This document shows positions 1 through 7,823 of a stretch of DNA of 24,353 bases, in pieces (the first letter of the stretch is position 1; each line of letters starts with the position of its first letter). Where the stretch lies: assembly GCA_049366815.1 (NCBI GenBank), contig JBMNCO010000221.1, forward strand, positions 1 through 24,353. The letters are read 5' to 3'. The notes beneath the pieces are model-generated. The model saw nothing but the letters and a program-made list of their open reading frames with translations, did not search any database and was not told where the DNA came from. The position numbers and the translations under genes were made by a program. The stretch is from CAYNYM01 sp049366815 (GTDB taxonomy: Bacteria; Desulfobacterota; DSM-4660; Desulfatiglandales; HGW-15).

Positions 1-52
1 AAGAAAGGGTGCATGATTTCCTTTCGAATTTTTCAAAGGGCTAAAGTGTTAC
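1..52 (+). mobile_element. Right part of a MITE-like palindromic element (copy 1, cut by window edge)
   Basis: The first 52 bases match the right part of the long element at 24169-24299. They contain the right arm of the central palindrome (GAAAGGGTGCATGATTT, 3-19), the CCTTTCGAATTTTTCAAAGG segment (20-39), and the right tip ending GGGCTAAAGTGTTAC. The presence of the arm shows this is a long-form copy whose left half lies before the window. It ends 28 bases upstream of the PLP-enzyme start. The flanking 8-mer is AAATTTCT (53-60), but its left partner is not visible, so a target duplication cannot be tested here. Confidence 0.85.
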
Positions 53-80
53 AAATTTCTTTTAAGGAGATCGCTTTCCC

Positions 81-1238
81 ATGGCAAAACAGGAGTATCG
101 CATCGAGACCATGCTCATCCACGCAGGGGAACCCGAACCGCGCATCGGCGGAGCCGTGACCCTGCCTGTTTTTCAATCCTCGACCTATGAATACGCAGGC
201 CAGGACACCTATGACGACCTCAAGTACATCCGACTGAACAACACACCGAACCACACGGCCCTGCATCGCAAGCTTGCCGCCATGGAGGGCGCTGAAGACG
301 CCCTGGTGGCATCGAGCGGGATGGCGGCCATCTCCACCACCCTCCTGACCGTCCTGTCCTCAGGGGATCACCTCCTGGCCCAGAATTGTCTCTATGGGGG
401 AACACACAATTTCATCACCAACGACCTTCAGTCCTTGGGCATTTCCTGTGACTTCATCGACGGAGATGATGCGTCGTCCTGGAGAGAAAAGTTGCGGCCC
501 GACACCAGGGCCATTTTTGTCGAGACCATGACCAATCCCACGCTGCAGGTGGCGGACCTCAAGTCCGTGGTCGCCTTTGCCAAGGCCCATGGGTTGATCT
601 CCATGATAGACAACACCTTCGCAAGCCCGATCAATTTCCGCCCGGCGCAATGGGGCTTCGATCTCTCCCTTCACAGTTGCACGAAATACCTCAACGGGCA
701 CTCGGACATCGTTGCAGGGGCCGTCATCGGCCGCGCCGACCTCATCGCGAGGATCGTCCGAAAACTGAACCACCTGGGAGGCTCTCTGGATCCCCACGCC
801 TGCTTTCTGCTTCATCGGGGCATAAAGACCCTGGCCGTCAGGATGAAACAGCACAATGACAGTGCACTCCAGATCGCAAAATTCCTTGATCGACATGAGG
901 CTGTCGCATCCGTGAACTACCCCGGACTCCCGGAGAACGCAGGAAACCGGCGGGCACTCGAACTCTTTGACGGATTCAGCGGCATGTTGAGTTTTGAACT
1001 CAAGGGGGGCGCTGATGCCGCGGAAAAATTGCTGCACCGGGTCAAACTCCCCATCGTGGCCCCGAGTCTCGGCGGGGTCGAAACCCTGATCACCAGGCCC
1101 GTCACGACCTCTCATTCCGGCATGTCGGCTGAAGAGCGTCAGAGACTGGGGATCACGGACGGCCTCATACGATTGTCCGTGGGCATTGAATCCACGGAAG
1201 ACCTCATTGAAGATTTTCGCCGGGCACTTTCAGCCTGA
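81..1238 (+). CDS. Cys/Met metabolism PLP-dependent enzyme (cystathionine gamma-synthase / lyase type)
   Basis: The 385-residue protein has the usual length and motifs of the Cys/Met metabolism PLP enzyme family, which makes or splits cystathionine or sulfhydrylates homoserine esters in transsulfuration. The Schiff-base lysine is K202 in SCTKYLNGHSD. The cofactor region has YIRLNN near residue 49 and ASSGMAAI near 78-85, and the C-terminal active-site SLGGVETLITRP is present. The ATG start follows AAGGAG after about 11 bases. The family members (MetB, MetC, CGL, O-acetylhomoserine sulfhydrylase) cannot be separated safely by eye, so no symbol is given. It stands alone: a mobile-element copy lies just upstream, and the next gene is 222 bp downstream behind its own promoter. 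Family assignment is secure; the exact reaction is not. Confidence 0.93.
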   Translation: MAKQEYRIETMLIHAGEPEPRIGGAVTLPVFQSSTYEYAGQDTYDDLKYIRLNNTPNHTALHRKLAAMEGAEDALVASSGMAAISTTLLTVLSSGDHLLAQNCLYGGTHNFITNDLQSLGISCDFIDGDDASSWREKLRPDTRAIFVETMTNPTLQVADLKSVVAFAKAHGLISMIDNTFASPINFRPAQWGFDLSLHSCTKYLNGHSDIVAGAVIGRADLIARIVRKLNHLGGSLDPHACFLLHRGIKTLAVRMKQHNDSALQIAKFLDRHEAVASVNYPGLPENAGNRRALELFDGFSGMLSFELKGGADAAEKLLHRVKLPIVAPSLGGVETLITRPVTTSHSGMSAEERQRLGITDGLIRLSVGIESTEDLIEDFRRALSA

Positions 1239-1379
1239 CTGATTCACGTCCTTTTGACGGGTTGTGACAAAAAGGAGACGCTTCGGAGCGGGCCTGCAGC
1301 CGATACCGGCCGGAGCGAAGTGAAAAGGACATGCCTTTCCTGCCCGGCGCGGGGCACCCTGTTTTAGACGGATCCTGCA

Positions 1380-1394
1380 TGGCATATCATTTGC
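1380..1394 (+). promoter_or_regulatory. Sigma-54 (-24/-12) promoter for the PilB-like operon
   Basis: TGGCATATCATTTGC fits the sigma-54 consensus TGGCAC-N5-TTGC with one mismatch (C to T at position 6) and exact GG to GC spacing. It lies 66 bases upstream of the ATPase start, which would put transcription start near 1406. An NtrC-type activator with a sigma-54 contact loop is encoded at 15967-17337 in the same window. The rest of the 222-bp gap (1239-1460) holds no gene. It contains an imperfect inverted repeat with CCTTTTG and CAAAAAGG arms near 1250-1275, which might be an activator site or a weak terminator. Confidence 0.7.
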
Positions 1395-1460
1395 ATATAT
1401 TTCAAAACCTTACAGGAATCTATCCAAAACGCCCTTGATGTTCCGCCCGAGGAGAACCCT

Positions 1461-4142
1461 ATGGTCCTTCCTGATCCACCAAAAACCGAGGATCACCGCC
1501 TGCCCCCACGCATCGGCGAATTGCTTGTCAAACAAGGCCTCCTCAAGAAAGAGGAACTGGCCGAGGCCCTCTCCATCCAGAAACGGGAGAGAGAACTCCG
1601 GGAACTCCCGCTTGGGCAGATTCTGGTGGAACTGGGTTTCCTCACAGAGTCACACCGAAAAGAGATCCTGAATCACCCGGAATTGAGGAAAAATATCGGA
1701 GCCCTGGCCGTTGAAAAGGGGTTGATTGAACAGGGTCAAGTGGACACCTGCCTTTCAATCAAGGAACCCGCTCAACCCATAGGTGAAATGCTCATCGAAA
1801 AAGGTTTGCTCACCTCTGAACAGGTGGGCGACCTGTTACAGGAGCAGGCCGGTTCCTCGATGTTCGGAGAGCTTGCGGTCCGGCTCGGGGTCATCAGGAA
1901 AAAGGACCTCGAAATTGCCTGCCAAATGCAGAATGCCCCCCGCAAGCTGGGTGAAATTCTCTGCCAACAGGGTTTCATCAACCCTCTGGATCTCAACCAT
2001 GTCTTGAAGAAGTTTAACAAGCAGCTGGAAATCGGGGAAATGCTCCTTTCATTGGGTTATCTCAACAAGGAGCAACTCCAGTGGGTCTACCAGGAACAGG
2101 CGCAAAGCGGCGAATCACTCGAACGGATCCTGACGAGAAAAAGGATGATCTCCGTCCAGCAGCTCCAAAATGCCATTTCCAGACAGTATAACACCCCTTT
2201 TGAAAGTCTGGCCGATTTCACCTATAGCGAAGAGGCAAAGAGGGCTCTCGGAAGAATCATCAGTCAGAAATACGCCGAAAAAAACATGGTGCTGCCTATC
2301 TCCCTTGAAAGGAACAGGTTCAAGCTGGCCCTTTTTGACCCTCAGAATATGGTGCAGGTCATGTACGAGCTGAAAAGCATGTATCCCCAGTTCATTATTT
2401 CGTGCATCCTGATCACCCAGGAAAAATTTGAAGAACTCTTCGAGGTCCTCTACAGCAGGCACCTCGGGGGTGATTCCGACAACCGGGGTTCCGACGGCGG
2501 CGATGTCGAAATGGACATCATGGACCTCAATCTCGAGGAAAAAATCGGGACAAAAAGCGAAAAGACAACGCTCTACGGTGTATCCGATGTAGAGGCCGAG
2601 GAGTTGATGAACTACATCCTGAAATACGGGATTATCCACGGGGCCAGCGACATCCATATTGAACAGGACCGTGAGGCGGTAAGGCTTCGATACCGCATAG
2701 ACGGTATGTTGCGGGAGATCTCTGTAGGATGGCTCAAAGAAAAATTACAGGGAAAGGTATCCGCGGTGATTTCCCGCATCAAGGTCGTCTCGAACCTCGA
2801 CATCGCAGAAAAGCGTCTGCCCCAGGACGGTGTCTTTCGTCTCAATTACTATGACAGGGAAAAGGGAGAGCGGGTCGATCTTGATTTCCGAGTGGCCACC
2901 TGTCGCGCCAGCGTTGGAGAGAACGTCACGATCAGGATCCTCGATCCCCGCAAGGCAAACGTGGGTCTGGAAAGCCTGAACCATTCCCCCCATATCCTCA
3001 ATCAGTTCAAAACATTTCTGATGAGCCCGTCCGGCATGATCCTGGTTTGCGGTCCCACCGGAAGCGGCAAATCCTCGACACTTTATGCCGCACTTCAATA
3101 CATCTACAGTCCTCGCACAAAGATCATTACCGCGGAGGACCCCATAGAATACAGCTTTCCCGGAATCATGCAGACGCAGGTGAATCCCAAGATCGGGCTC
3201 ACCTTTTCGAAACTCCTGCGTTCATTCCTGAGGCTTGATCCCGACGTCATTCTCATTGGTGAGATGCGGGACGAGGAAACGGCAAAAATCGGGTTTGATG
3301 CGGCCCAGACCGGCCACCTGATCCTGAGCACGCTCCACACCAATGATGCCATCAGCGCCGTTCCGAGGTTGCTTGATCTCAAGGTGGAATATGGACAGAT
3401 CGCCTCATCGCTCATGTGCGTCATTGCTCAGAGACTGGTACGCAAGATCTGCTCTTCATGCATCGGGGAGCATATCCCCGGCGCTGATGAATGGAGCGTG
3501 TTATTCAACAAATACCCCGCCCACCTCAAGTTCTTTAACGGAAAGGGTTGTGAGGCCTGCAACCTCACGGGCTACAGCGGAAGGACCCTGATCTCTGAGA
3601 TCTTTGCCGTTGACCCAGAGATATCGCACGCCCTGAACAGGGGCTATGATGAAAGCGAGATCACACGTCTGGCCCTGGAAAGCGGCATGAGCACCATGCT
3701 CGAGGATGGCCTGTCGAAGACCCATCAAACAACGCTGCAGGAGATCATCAGAATGATCCCACACGACATGATCAAGGCCTTTCGAGCCCGTCACAAGAGC
3801 CAGTCCCTCGCCGACGAACTCCTCGATACGCTGCAAAATGCGGGAGGCCGGCCGGATAAGGCCGATGTCTCGCCCGGAATCTTTCTTCTGAAAAATCCGG
3901 AAACCGAGAGGGGCGTCATTGACCTCATGAAGTCCAAATATGAGGCCCTCTGCGCCCGGGGCGACGGTTCGACGAAACCGGTTGATCCCATTCTTTTCAG
4001 AGAATTCGTGACAACCAGTTTTTATCAGCTCTGCCAAAAATTCAAGTGCAGGAGCCTCAACTTTCATATTCAGCAGAACCAAACGGCTACAGGGGCTGAC
4101 ATCTCGGCCCTGCCCAACAACGAGGAGAAATTCATTGTCTGA
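1461..4142 (+). CDS. PilB/GspE-family assembly ATPase with eight N-terminal MshEN-like repeats
   Basis: The 893-residue ATPase is of the type that powers type IV pilus or type II secretion pseudopilus assembly at the inner membrane. Visible motifs are Walker A GPTGSGKSS (531-539), the Asp box AEDPIEYS (558-565), Walker B DVILIGEMRDEE (595-606), the His box GHLILSTLHTND (618-629), and a zinc site C664-X2-C667...C697-X2-C700, which argues for an extension ATPase rather than PilT. A GspE N-terminal domain covers about 243-335. Before it lie eight copies of a motif of about 24 residues starting at 17, 50, 78, 106, 134, 162, 190 and 219, mostly 28 apart; copy 1 is RIGELLVKQGLL... ending in Q40. 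This resembles the MshEN c-di-GMP-binding motif, normally present twice. Residues after about 767 form an unrecognised C-terminal extension of about 125 residues. The start follows GAGGAG by 7 bases. It overlaps the next gene by 8 bases. Confidence 0.93.
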   Translation: MVLPDPPKTEDHRLPPRIGELLVKQGLLKKEELAEALSIQKRERELRELPLGQILVELGFLTESHRKEILNHPELRKNIGALAVEKGLIEQGQVDTCLSIKEPAQPIGEMLIEKGLLTSEQVGDLLQEQAGSSMFGELAVRLGVIRKKDLEIACQMQNAPRKLGEILCQQGFINPLDLNHVLKKFNKQLEIGEMLLSLGYLNKEQLQWVYQEQAQSGESLERILTRKRMISVQQLQNAISRQYNTPFESLADFTYSEEAKRALGRIISQKYAEKNMVLPISLERNRFKLALFDPQNMVQVMYELKSMYPQFIISCILITQEKFEELFEVLYSRHLGGDSDNRGSDGGDVEMDIMDLNLEEKIGTKSEKTTLYGVSDVEAEELMNYILKYGIIHGASDIHIEQDREAVRLRYRIDGMLREISVGWLKEKLQGKVSAVISRIKVVSNLDIAEKRLPQDGVFRLNYYDREKGERVDLDFRVATCRASVGENVTIRILDPRKANVGLESLNHSPHILNQFKTFLMSPSGMILVCGPTGSGKSSTLYAALQYIYSPRTKIITAEDPIEYSFPGIMQTQVNPKIGLTFSKLLRSFLRLDPDVILIGEMRDEETAKIGFDAAQTGHLILSTLHTNDAISAVPRLLDLKVEYGQIASSLMCVIAQRLVRKICSSCIGEHIPGADEWSVLFNKYPAHLKFFNGKGCEACNLTGYSGRTLISEIFAVDPEISHALNRGYDESEITRLALESGMSTMLEDGLSKTHQTTLQEIIRMIPHDMIKAFRARHKSQSLADELLDTLQNAGGRPDKADVSPGIFLLKNPETERGVIDLMKSKYEALCARGDGSTKPVDPILFREFVTTSFYQLCQKFKCRSLNFHIQQNQTATGADISALPNNEEKFIV

Positions 4143-5328
4143 GAACGGGGCCACCAGGACGATTGCGGTGACGAGCGGCAAAGGGGGTGTCGGGAAGACC
4201 AACCTCAGCGTGAACCTGGCCCTCCAGCTGGCCCAACTGGGCCGGAGGACCTGCATTTTGGATGCAGACCTGGGGTTGGCCAATATCAATATTCTGCTTG
4301 GCCTGAACCCGGACTATGATTTGGAAGATGTCATCAGCAACCGCCGGGAACTCCAGGACATCATGATCAGGGATTTCCATGGGATCGATATCATTCCAGG
4401 GAGTTCCGGTGTGGAACGTGTGGCCAATCTGGTGGAACACGAGGTCGATCGCCTGATCCGATCCTTTTCAGGATTAAGGGGATATGACTTCCTTATTATC
4501 GATACATCTGCAGGGGTCACCAAGGGTATCATCTCCTTTTGCCTGGCCTCTTCGGAGATCGTGGTCGTCATTACTCCTGAACCCACATCCCTGACCGATG
4601 CCTATGCCCTACTGAAGATTCTCAGCTATAACGGCTTCAAGGGCCTGGTCCGGATCGTGGTCAACCGGTCCCGGAGCCCTCAAAATGCCATGGCCGTCTA
4701 TCAGAAGTTCAACGAGGTCGTAAAAAGGCACCTCCCCATAGGCATCAAACTGCTGGGGATCATCGTCAAGGACCGAAGGGTGGAAGAGGCCGTCAGGAAA
4801 CAGCAGGCCGTGCTCCTGTCCTCCCCCCAATCCAATGCCTCCAAATGCATAAACCTTCTGGCAAAGCGCCTTTTGAATGAGGATCCGGGTGATCCCGATC
4901 TCACCGGTGTCACCCCCTTTTGCTCCAGGTGGTTCGAGATCATGAAATCCCCTGTCCTCCTGACGCCCCCTCGAGGGGGCACAGCCCAAGCCGCGCCCGC
5001 CCTCGGCGGGACGGCCCCGGAAGACAGAAAAGGTCGACCGGTCGCGGGACACGGGCTGGAGGAGCAGGAGTCAAAGCCTCCTGCACCTGCGTCGTCAGAC
5101 CATGGACTCTCGATCCTGGTCGAAAGGTTGGTCAGCGAAGTCTCGGCGGTCTCCCGGGAGTTGGGACTCCTGCGAAGGGCCGTCGAGGCGGGGACCGACG
5201 CCTGGTACGCGATGAATGGACCGGTATGCGATCCCCGGGGAGCTTCACACAACCGGGCGGTGCTCCTCGATTTTGACGCCTTTACAAAAAGCGTTGTCGA
5301 TCACCCGAGGGAGGGGGACAATGAATAA
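4135..5328 (+). CDS. MinD/FlhG-like P-loop ATPase with C-terminal extension
   Basis: The 397-residue protein has a deviant Walker A SGKGGVGKTN (14-23), the switch motif DADLGLANINILLGL (43-57), and YDFLIIDTSAG (117-127), as in MinD, FlhG (FleN/YlxH) and related positioning ATPases. The ADLGLANINILLGLNP stretch is most like FlhG, which controls polar flagellum number, but no flagellar gene is visible. Its place between a pilus-type ATPase and an HDOD protein suggests a role in placing or regulating an envelope machine; that is inference. About 250 residues form the core. A Pro/Gly/Ala-rich linker (about 272-322) contains two DNA palindromes, and the C-terminal 75 residues include a likely short coiled coil (325-352). 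The start is TTG at 4135, chosen because AGGAG lies 8 bases upstream and no ATG fits. It overlaps the upstream gene by 8 bases and the downstream gene by 8. Confidence 0.88.
   Translation: MSENGATRTIAVTSGKGGVGKTNLSVNLALQLAQLGRRTCILDADLGLANINILLGLNPDYDLEDVISNRRELQDIMIRDFHGIDIIPGSSGVERVANLVEHEVDRLIRSFSGLRGYDFLIIDTSAGVTKGIISFCLASSEIVVVITPEPTSLTDAYALLKILSYNGFKGLVRIVVNRSRSPQNAMAVYQKFNEVVKRHLPIGIKLLGIIVKDRRVEEAVRKQQAVLLSSPQSNASKCINLLAKRLLNEDPGDPDLTGVTPFCSRWFEIMKSPVLLTPPRGGTAQAAPALGGTAPEDRKGRPVAGHGLEEQESKPPAPASSDHGLSILVERLVSEVSAVSRELGLLRRAVEAGTDAWYAMNGPVCDPRGASHNRAVLLDFDAFTKSVVDHPREGDNE
4965..5010. repeat. Two adjacent GC-rich palindromes inside a coding linker (REP-like)
   Basis: GCCCCCTCGAGGGGGC (4965-4980) is a perfect 16-base palindrome. 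Sixteen bases on, CCCGCC-CTC-GGCGGG (4996-5010) forms a second hairpin. Both lie in the variable linker of the MinD/FlhG-like gene and are translated as a Gly/Ala/Pro-rich stretch. The pair resembles intergenic REP-type elements, here tolerated inside a gene. Only one copy is seen in the window, so a repeat family is not shown. Confidence 0.6.
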
Positions 5329-6208
5329 ACGAAATAACACGCTGGATCAACTGATCAGGAAAATCGAACAACTTCCCACGCTGCCCATTGTGTCGCAGCG
5401 CATCATGGAAGTCATAGACAATGAGAACGCCTCTTTCAAAGAAATCGTGGAAATCGTGGAGAAAGATCAGGCCCTCGCCCTGAAGATACTCAAAATCGCC
5501 AACTCTTCCTTTTATGGGTCTCTGGGTAAGGTGAGCTCCCTGGAAAGTGCGATGATCAAACTGGGCACCAGAGAGGTCAAGTCCATCGTCCTCGGCTTTT
5601 CCGTCCACAACTTCTTCTCCGGTGCCAAAGACAACTCTTTTGATCGAGGGCGTTTCTGGAAGCATGCCGTGCTGGTCAGTCAGGTGGCCAAGCTGCTGGA
5701 AACCCACTTCAGGATCGCCCATGATGATTCCCTTTTTCTTTCCGGTCTCGTCCACGATATGGGTAAAGTGGTCCTGGACCAGTATTTTCATGATGAATTT
5801 CTAGAGGTTATCGATCAGCTTTCCTCGACCCATTCCACCTTCAGCCAGACGGAAAAGGCCATCCTGGGAACCACCCACTACCAAATCGCCGCCAAAATTC
5901 TCAAGCAGTGGAAATTTCCTGAAAATGTGATATATAAAGTACTGTATCATCATGCCCCGTGGTACGACAAAACATACCAGGCCGGTTCCATCGTCATCTA
6001 TCTTTCCAATATCCTGACAAAGCTGGCGGGATACACATGTCATCCGGATGAACAGAAGATAGACATGGATAAATTCGCCCGTTCACAGGAAATGGAGTTC
6101 ATCGTAAAGAACGGATTCGATCTGGATTACGACATGATGAGGAAACTGGTCACACAGGTACAGGAATTTACCAGGGATGAAGCCGATAATGTGATGAGTC
6201 TTTTCTGA
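5321..6208 (+). CDS. HDOD domain protein
   Basis: The 295-residue protein begins with LPTLPIVSQRIMEVI (18-32), the classic HDOD start, followed by KILKIANSSFYG (55-66), the KLGTREVKSIVLG segment (80-92), FWKHA (112-116) and GLVHDMGKV (142-150). HDOD proteins are degenerate relatives of HD phosphohydrolases and usually act as signalling or scaffold proteins in motility and second-messenger pathways rather than as enzymes. A longer open frame begins at 5216, but the ATG at 5321 is preceded by GAGGGGG and aligns with the family start. It overlaps the end of the MinD-like gene by 8 bases, which points to translational coupling within the same sigma-54 operon. No additional output domain is visible. 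Confidence 0.9.
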   Translation: MNKRNNTLDQLIRKIEQLPTLPIVSQRIMEVIDNENASFKEIVEIVEKDQALALKILKIANSSFYGSLGKVSSLESAMIKLGTREVKSIVLGFSVHNFFSGAKDNSFDRGRFWKHAVLVSQVAKLLETHFRIAHDDSLFLSGLVHDMGKVVLDQYFHDEFLEVIDQLSSTHSTFSQTEKAILGTTHYQIAAKILKQWKFPENVIYKVLYHHAPWYDKTYQAGSIVIYLSNILTKLAGYTCHPDEQKIDMDKFARSQEMEFIVKNGFDLDYDMMRKLVTQVQEFTRDEADNVMSLF

Positions 6209-6336
6209 TAAGGGCACATTGCTCCTGAACCGGACCCGGAGGCGCATTTCACAGAAAATTTCGATGCAGGTCTCAGGGACGCTTGACTCCCGTGCCCCCT
6301 GTCTGCCGACCGGACATCTTCGTGAGGGACTGTGTT

Positions 6337-6762
6337 ATGGGATGGATTCTTTATGCTGCAGGGACGGCGGTGGCATTAGCCGCTGCTGATTTCTTCATCA
6401 AACTGGCGGCAGGCAGGATTTCCAACAGTCTTGCGCTGTTGCTCTATGGCAGTTGCACCTTTCTTTGTGGGATGAGCTGGTTCCTGATGGACAGGATACG
6501 AGGCATGAACCTGCACGCCGAGACACCCGCGGTCGTGGCGGCCCTTTGCGTGGGGGTTGCCTTCAGTGCCGTGACCATTGGTCTCTACATGACCTTTGCG
6601 GCGGGAGCGCCTATCTCCCTGGGATCACCCCTCGTACGCCTCGGAGCGGTATTCATAACGGGCCTTGCCGGTGTACTCCTCTTGCATGAACCACTGACCC
6701 TGCGTTATATCTCAGGTATGGTACTGACCGCCGTCGGGGTCTATTTGATCATCACAAGATGA
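6337..6762 (+). CDS. Half-size EamA/DMT membrane transporter
   Basis: The 141-residue hydrophobic protein has four predicted membrane segments, at about 2-22, 31-50, 64-89 and 94-140 (the last with two passes). The C-terminal pattern HEPLTLRYISGMVLTAVGVYLI is typical of the EamA repeat of drug/metabolite transporters. Full-size members have ten segments in two repeats, so this single-repeat protein would work as a dimer, as in small multidrug resistance and EmrE-like proteins. The substrate is unknown. The frame is open from 6283 (TTG), but the ATG at 6337 has GAGGG 9 bases upstream and begins the first membrane helix directly. It lies 128 bp after the HDOD gene with no clear terminator between, so it could be read from the upstream operon. 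The 195 bp that follow hold nothing recognisable. Confidence 0.82.
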   Translation: MGWILYAAGTAVALAAADFFIKLAAGRISNSLALLLYGSCTFLCGMSWFLMDRIRGMNLHAETPAVVAALCVGVAFSAVTIGLYMTFAAGAPISLGSPLVRLGAVFITGLAGVLLLHEPLTLRYISGMVLTAVGVYLIITR

Positions 6763-6957
6763 GGCCGTCCCTCAAAAGAATGACCCCGTTCCCTTTTGCA
6801 TGACGCCTATCCGCTCAGGATCTTGCCTCTGCCTTCATTTTCCTCTTGAAGAACCATGCCCAGTTAATCTATAAAGGTTATTCTGCATTTTTCATCCCGG
6901 TCCTATTGCCTTGAATTTACCATAATTTTCAACAAAAGGACACAACGGAGGCTGAGC

Positions 6958-7716
6958 ATGAAGATTGCCATCAGTGGCAAGGGCGGTGTGGGGAAAACCA
7001 CTTTTGCTTCCTTTCTGGTCAAGGCGCTGGCCGATCAGGGCAAGAAGGTCCTGGCCATCGACGCCGATCCCGATGCAAACCTGGCCCAGGCCCTGGGGGT
7101 GAAGAATGCCGAGGCTATTGTGCCCATATCCGAGATGAAGGCCCTCATCGAAGAAAGGACGGAGGCCAAGGTGGGGTCCATGGGCTCCTTTTTTAAACTC
7201 AACCCCAAGGTGGATGACCTCCCGGAGAAACTATCCCTGCAGATCGACGGCATCCGGCTCATGGTCCTCGGTGGCGTAAAAAAAGGGGGGGGCGGTTGTA
7301 TCTGCCCGGAGAGTACCCTCCTGAAAAACCTTGTCAGGCACCTTGTCCTGGCCCGGGATGAGGCCGTCATCCTGGATATGGAGGCCGGGCTGGAACACCT
7401 GGGCAGGGGAACGGCCATGGCCGTAGACCGGCTGATCGTTGTCGTGGAACCCGGAAGACGAAGCATCGAGACGGCTTATCACATCCAGGCACTCGCCAGG
7501 GACATCGGCCTGAAAAAGATCAACCTGGTCGGTAATAAAATCCGCCGGGACAAGGACAGAGACTTTCTTCTCAGCCACATGCCCGATTTTGAATTTCTCG
7601 GGTTCATCCCCTTTGGAGCCAACATTATCGAGGCGGATCTGGAAGGTCTGCCCCCCTATGAAAAGGATGTGGAAGGATTGAGAATTGTAAAAGAAATGAT
7701 TAAAAAATTACTATAA
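6958..7716 (+). CDS. cooC: CooC-type nickel-insertion ATPase for CO dehydrogenase
   Basis: The 252-residue MinD-superfamily ATPase has Walker A GKGGVGKTT (7-15), the signature DADPDANLAQALG (35-47), and the CooC-specific Cys-X-Cys pair C114-I-C116. In characterised CooC that pair binds nickel or zinc at the dimer interface. ILDMEAGLEHLGRGT (138-152) is also characteristic of CooC/AcsF. These proteins use ATP to help insert nickel into the C-cluster of CO dehydrogenase. No CODH or acetyl-CoA synthase gene is in the window, so its client must be elsewhere. The ATG follows GGAGG by 7 bases. The codons before the CXC pair carry an A7 tract followed by a G8 tract (7278-7292), a slippage-prone site. 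The stop codon lies inside the 8-bp target duplication of the element at 7722-7799. Confidence 0.88.
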   Translation: MKIAISGKGGVGKTTFASFLVKALADQGKKVLAIDADPDANLAQALGVKNAEAIVPISEMKALIEERTEAKVGSMGSFFKLNPKVDDLPEKLSLQIDGIRLMVLGGVKKGGGGCICPESTLLKNLVRHLVLARDEAVILDMEAGLEHLGRGTAMAVDRLIVVVEPGRRSIETAYHIQALARDIGLKKINLVGNKIRRDKDRDFLLSHMPDFEFLGFIPFGANIIEADLEGLPPYEKDVEGLRIVKEMIKKLL

Positions 7717-7721
7717 ATTTT

Positions 7722-7799
7722 GTAACATTCTAGCCCTTTGAAAAATTCGAAAGGAAATTATGATTTCCACACAGTTATTGGAAAGTGCTAAATTCATAC
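7722..7799 (-). mobile_element. MITE-like element, short form (copy 2) with exact 8-bp target duplication
   Basis: The 78-bp element is read on the minus strand. It runs from GTATGAATTTAGC through TTTCCAATAACTGTGTGGAAA and CCTTTCGAATTTTTC to the tip AATGTTAC. The flanks TAAATTTT (7714-7721) and TAAATTTT (7800-7807) are identical and are read as an 8-bp target-site duplication. The left one supplies the TAA stop of cooC. Compared with the copy at 24169-24299 the central palindrome is missing, with the junction falling in ATCATAATTTCC. It sits between cooC and serC, 24 bp before the serC start. No coding capacity. Confidence 0.9.
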
Positions 7800-7823
7800 T
7801 AAATTTTATAAGGAGGGTTGATA

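Noticed and set aside
1..52. CRISPR or tandem-repeat interpretation of the recurring 50-130 bp repeats
   Set aside because: Copies are dispersed over 24 kb with unrelated genes between them, occur on both strands, and carry target duplications, so they are mobile-element copies and not an array.
1250..1275. Inverted repeat CCTTTTG...CAAAAAGG as an intrinsic terminator of the PLP-enzyme gene
   Set aside because: The stem is interrupted and A/T-rich and is not followed by a T run.
7778..7807. A promoter formed at the junction of element copy 2 and its target duplication (TTGGAA, then TAAATT 16 bases on) driving serC
   Set aside because: The predicted transcription start would fall inside or next to the serC Shine-Dalgarno, leaving no usable leader, and the hexamers match poorly.
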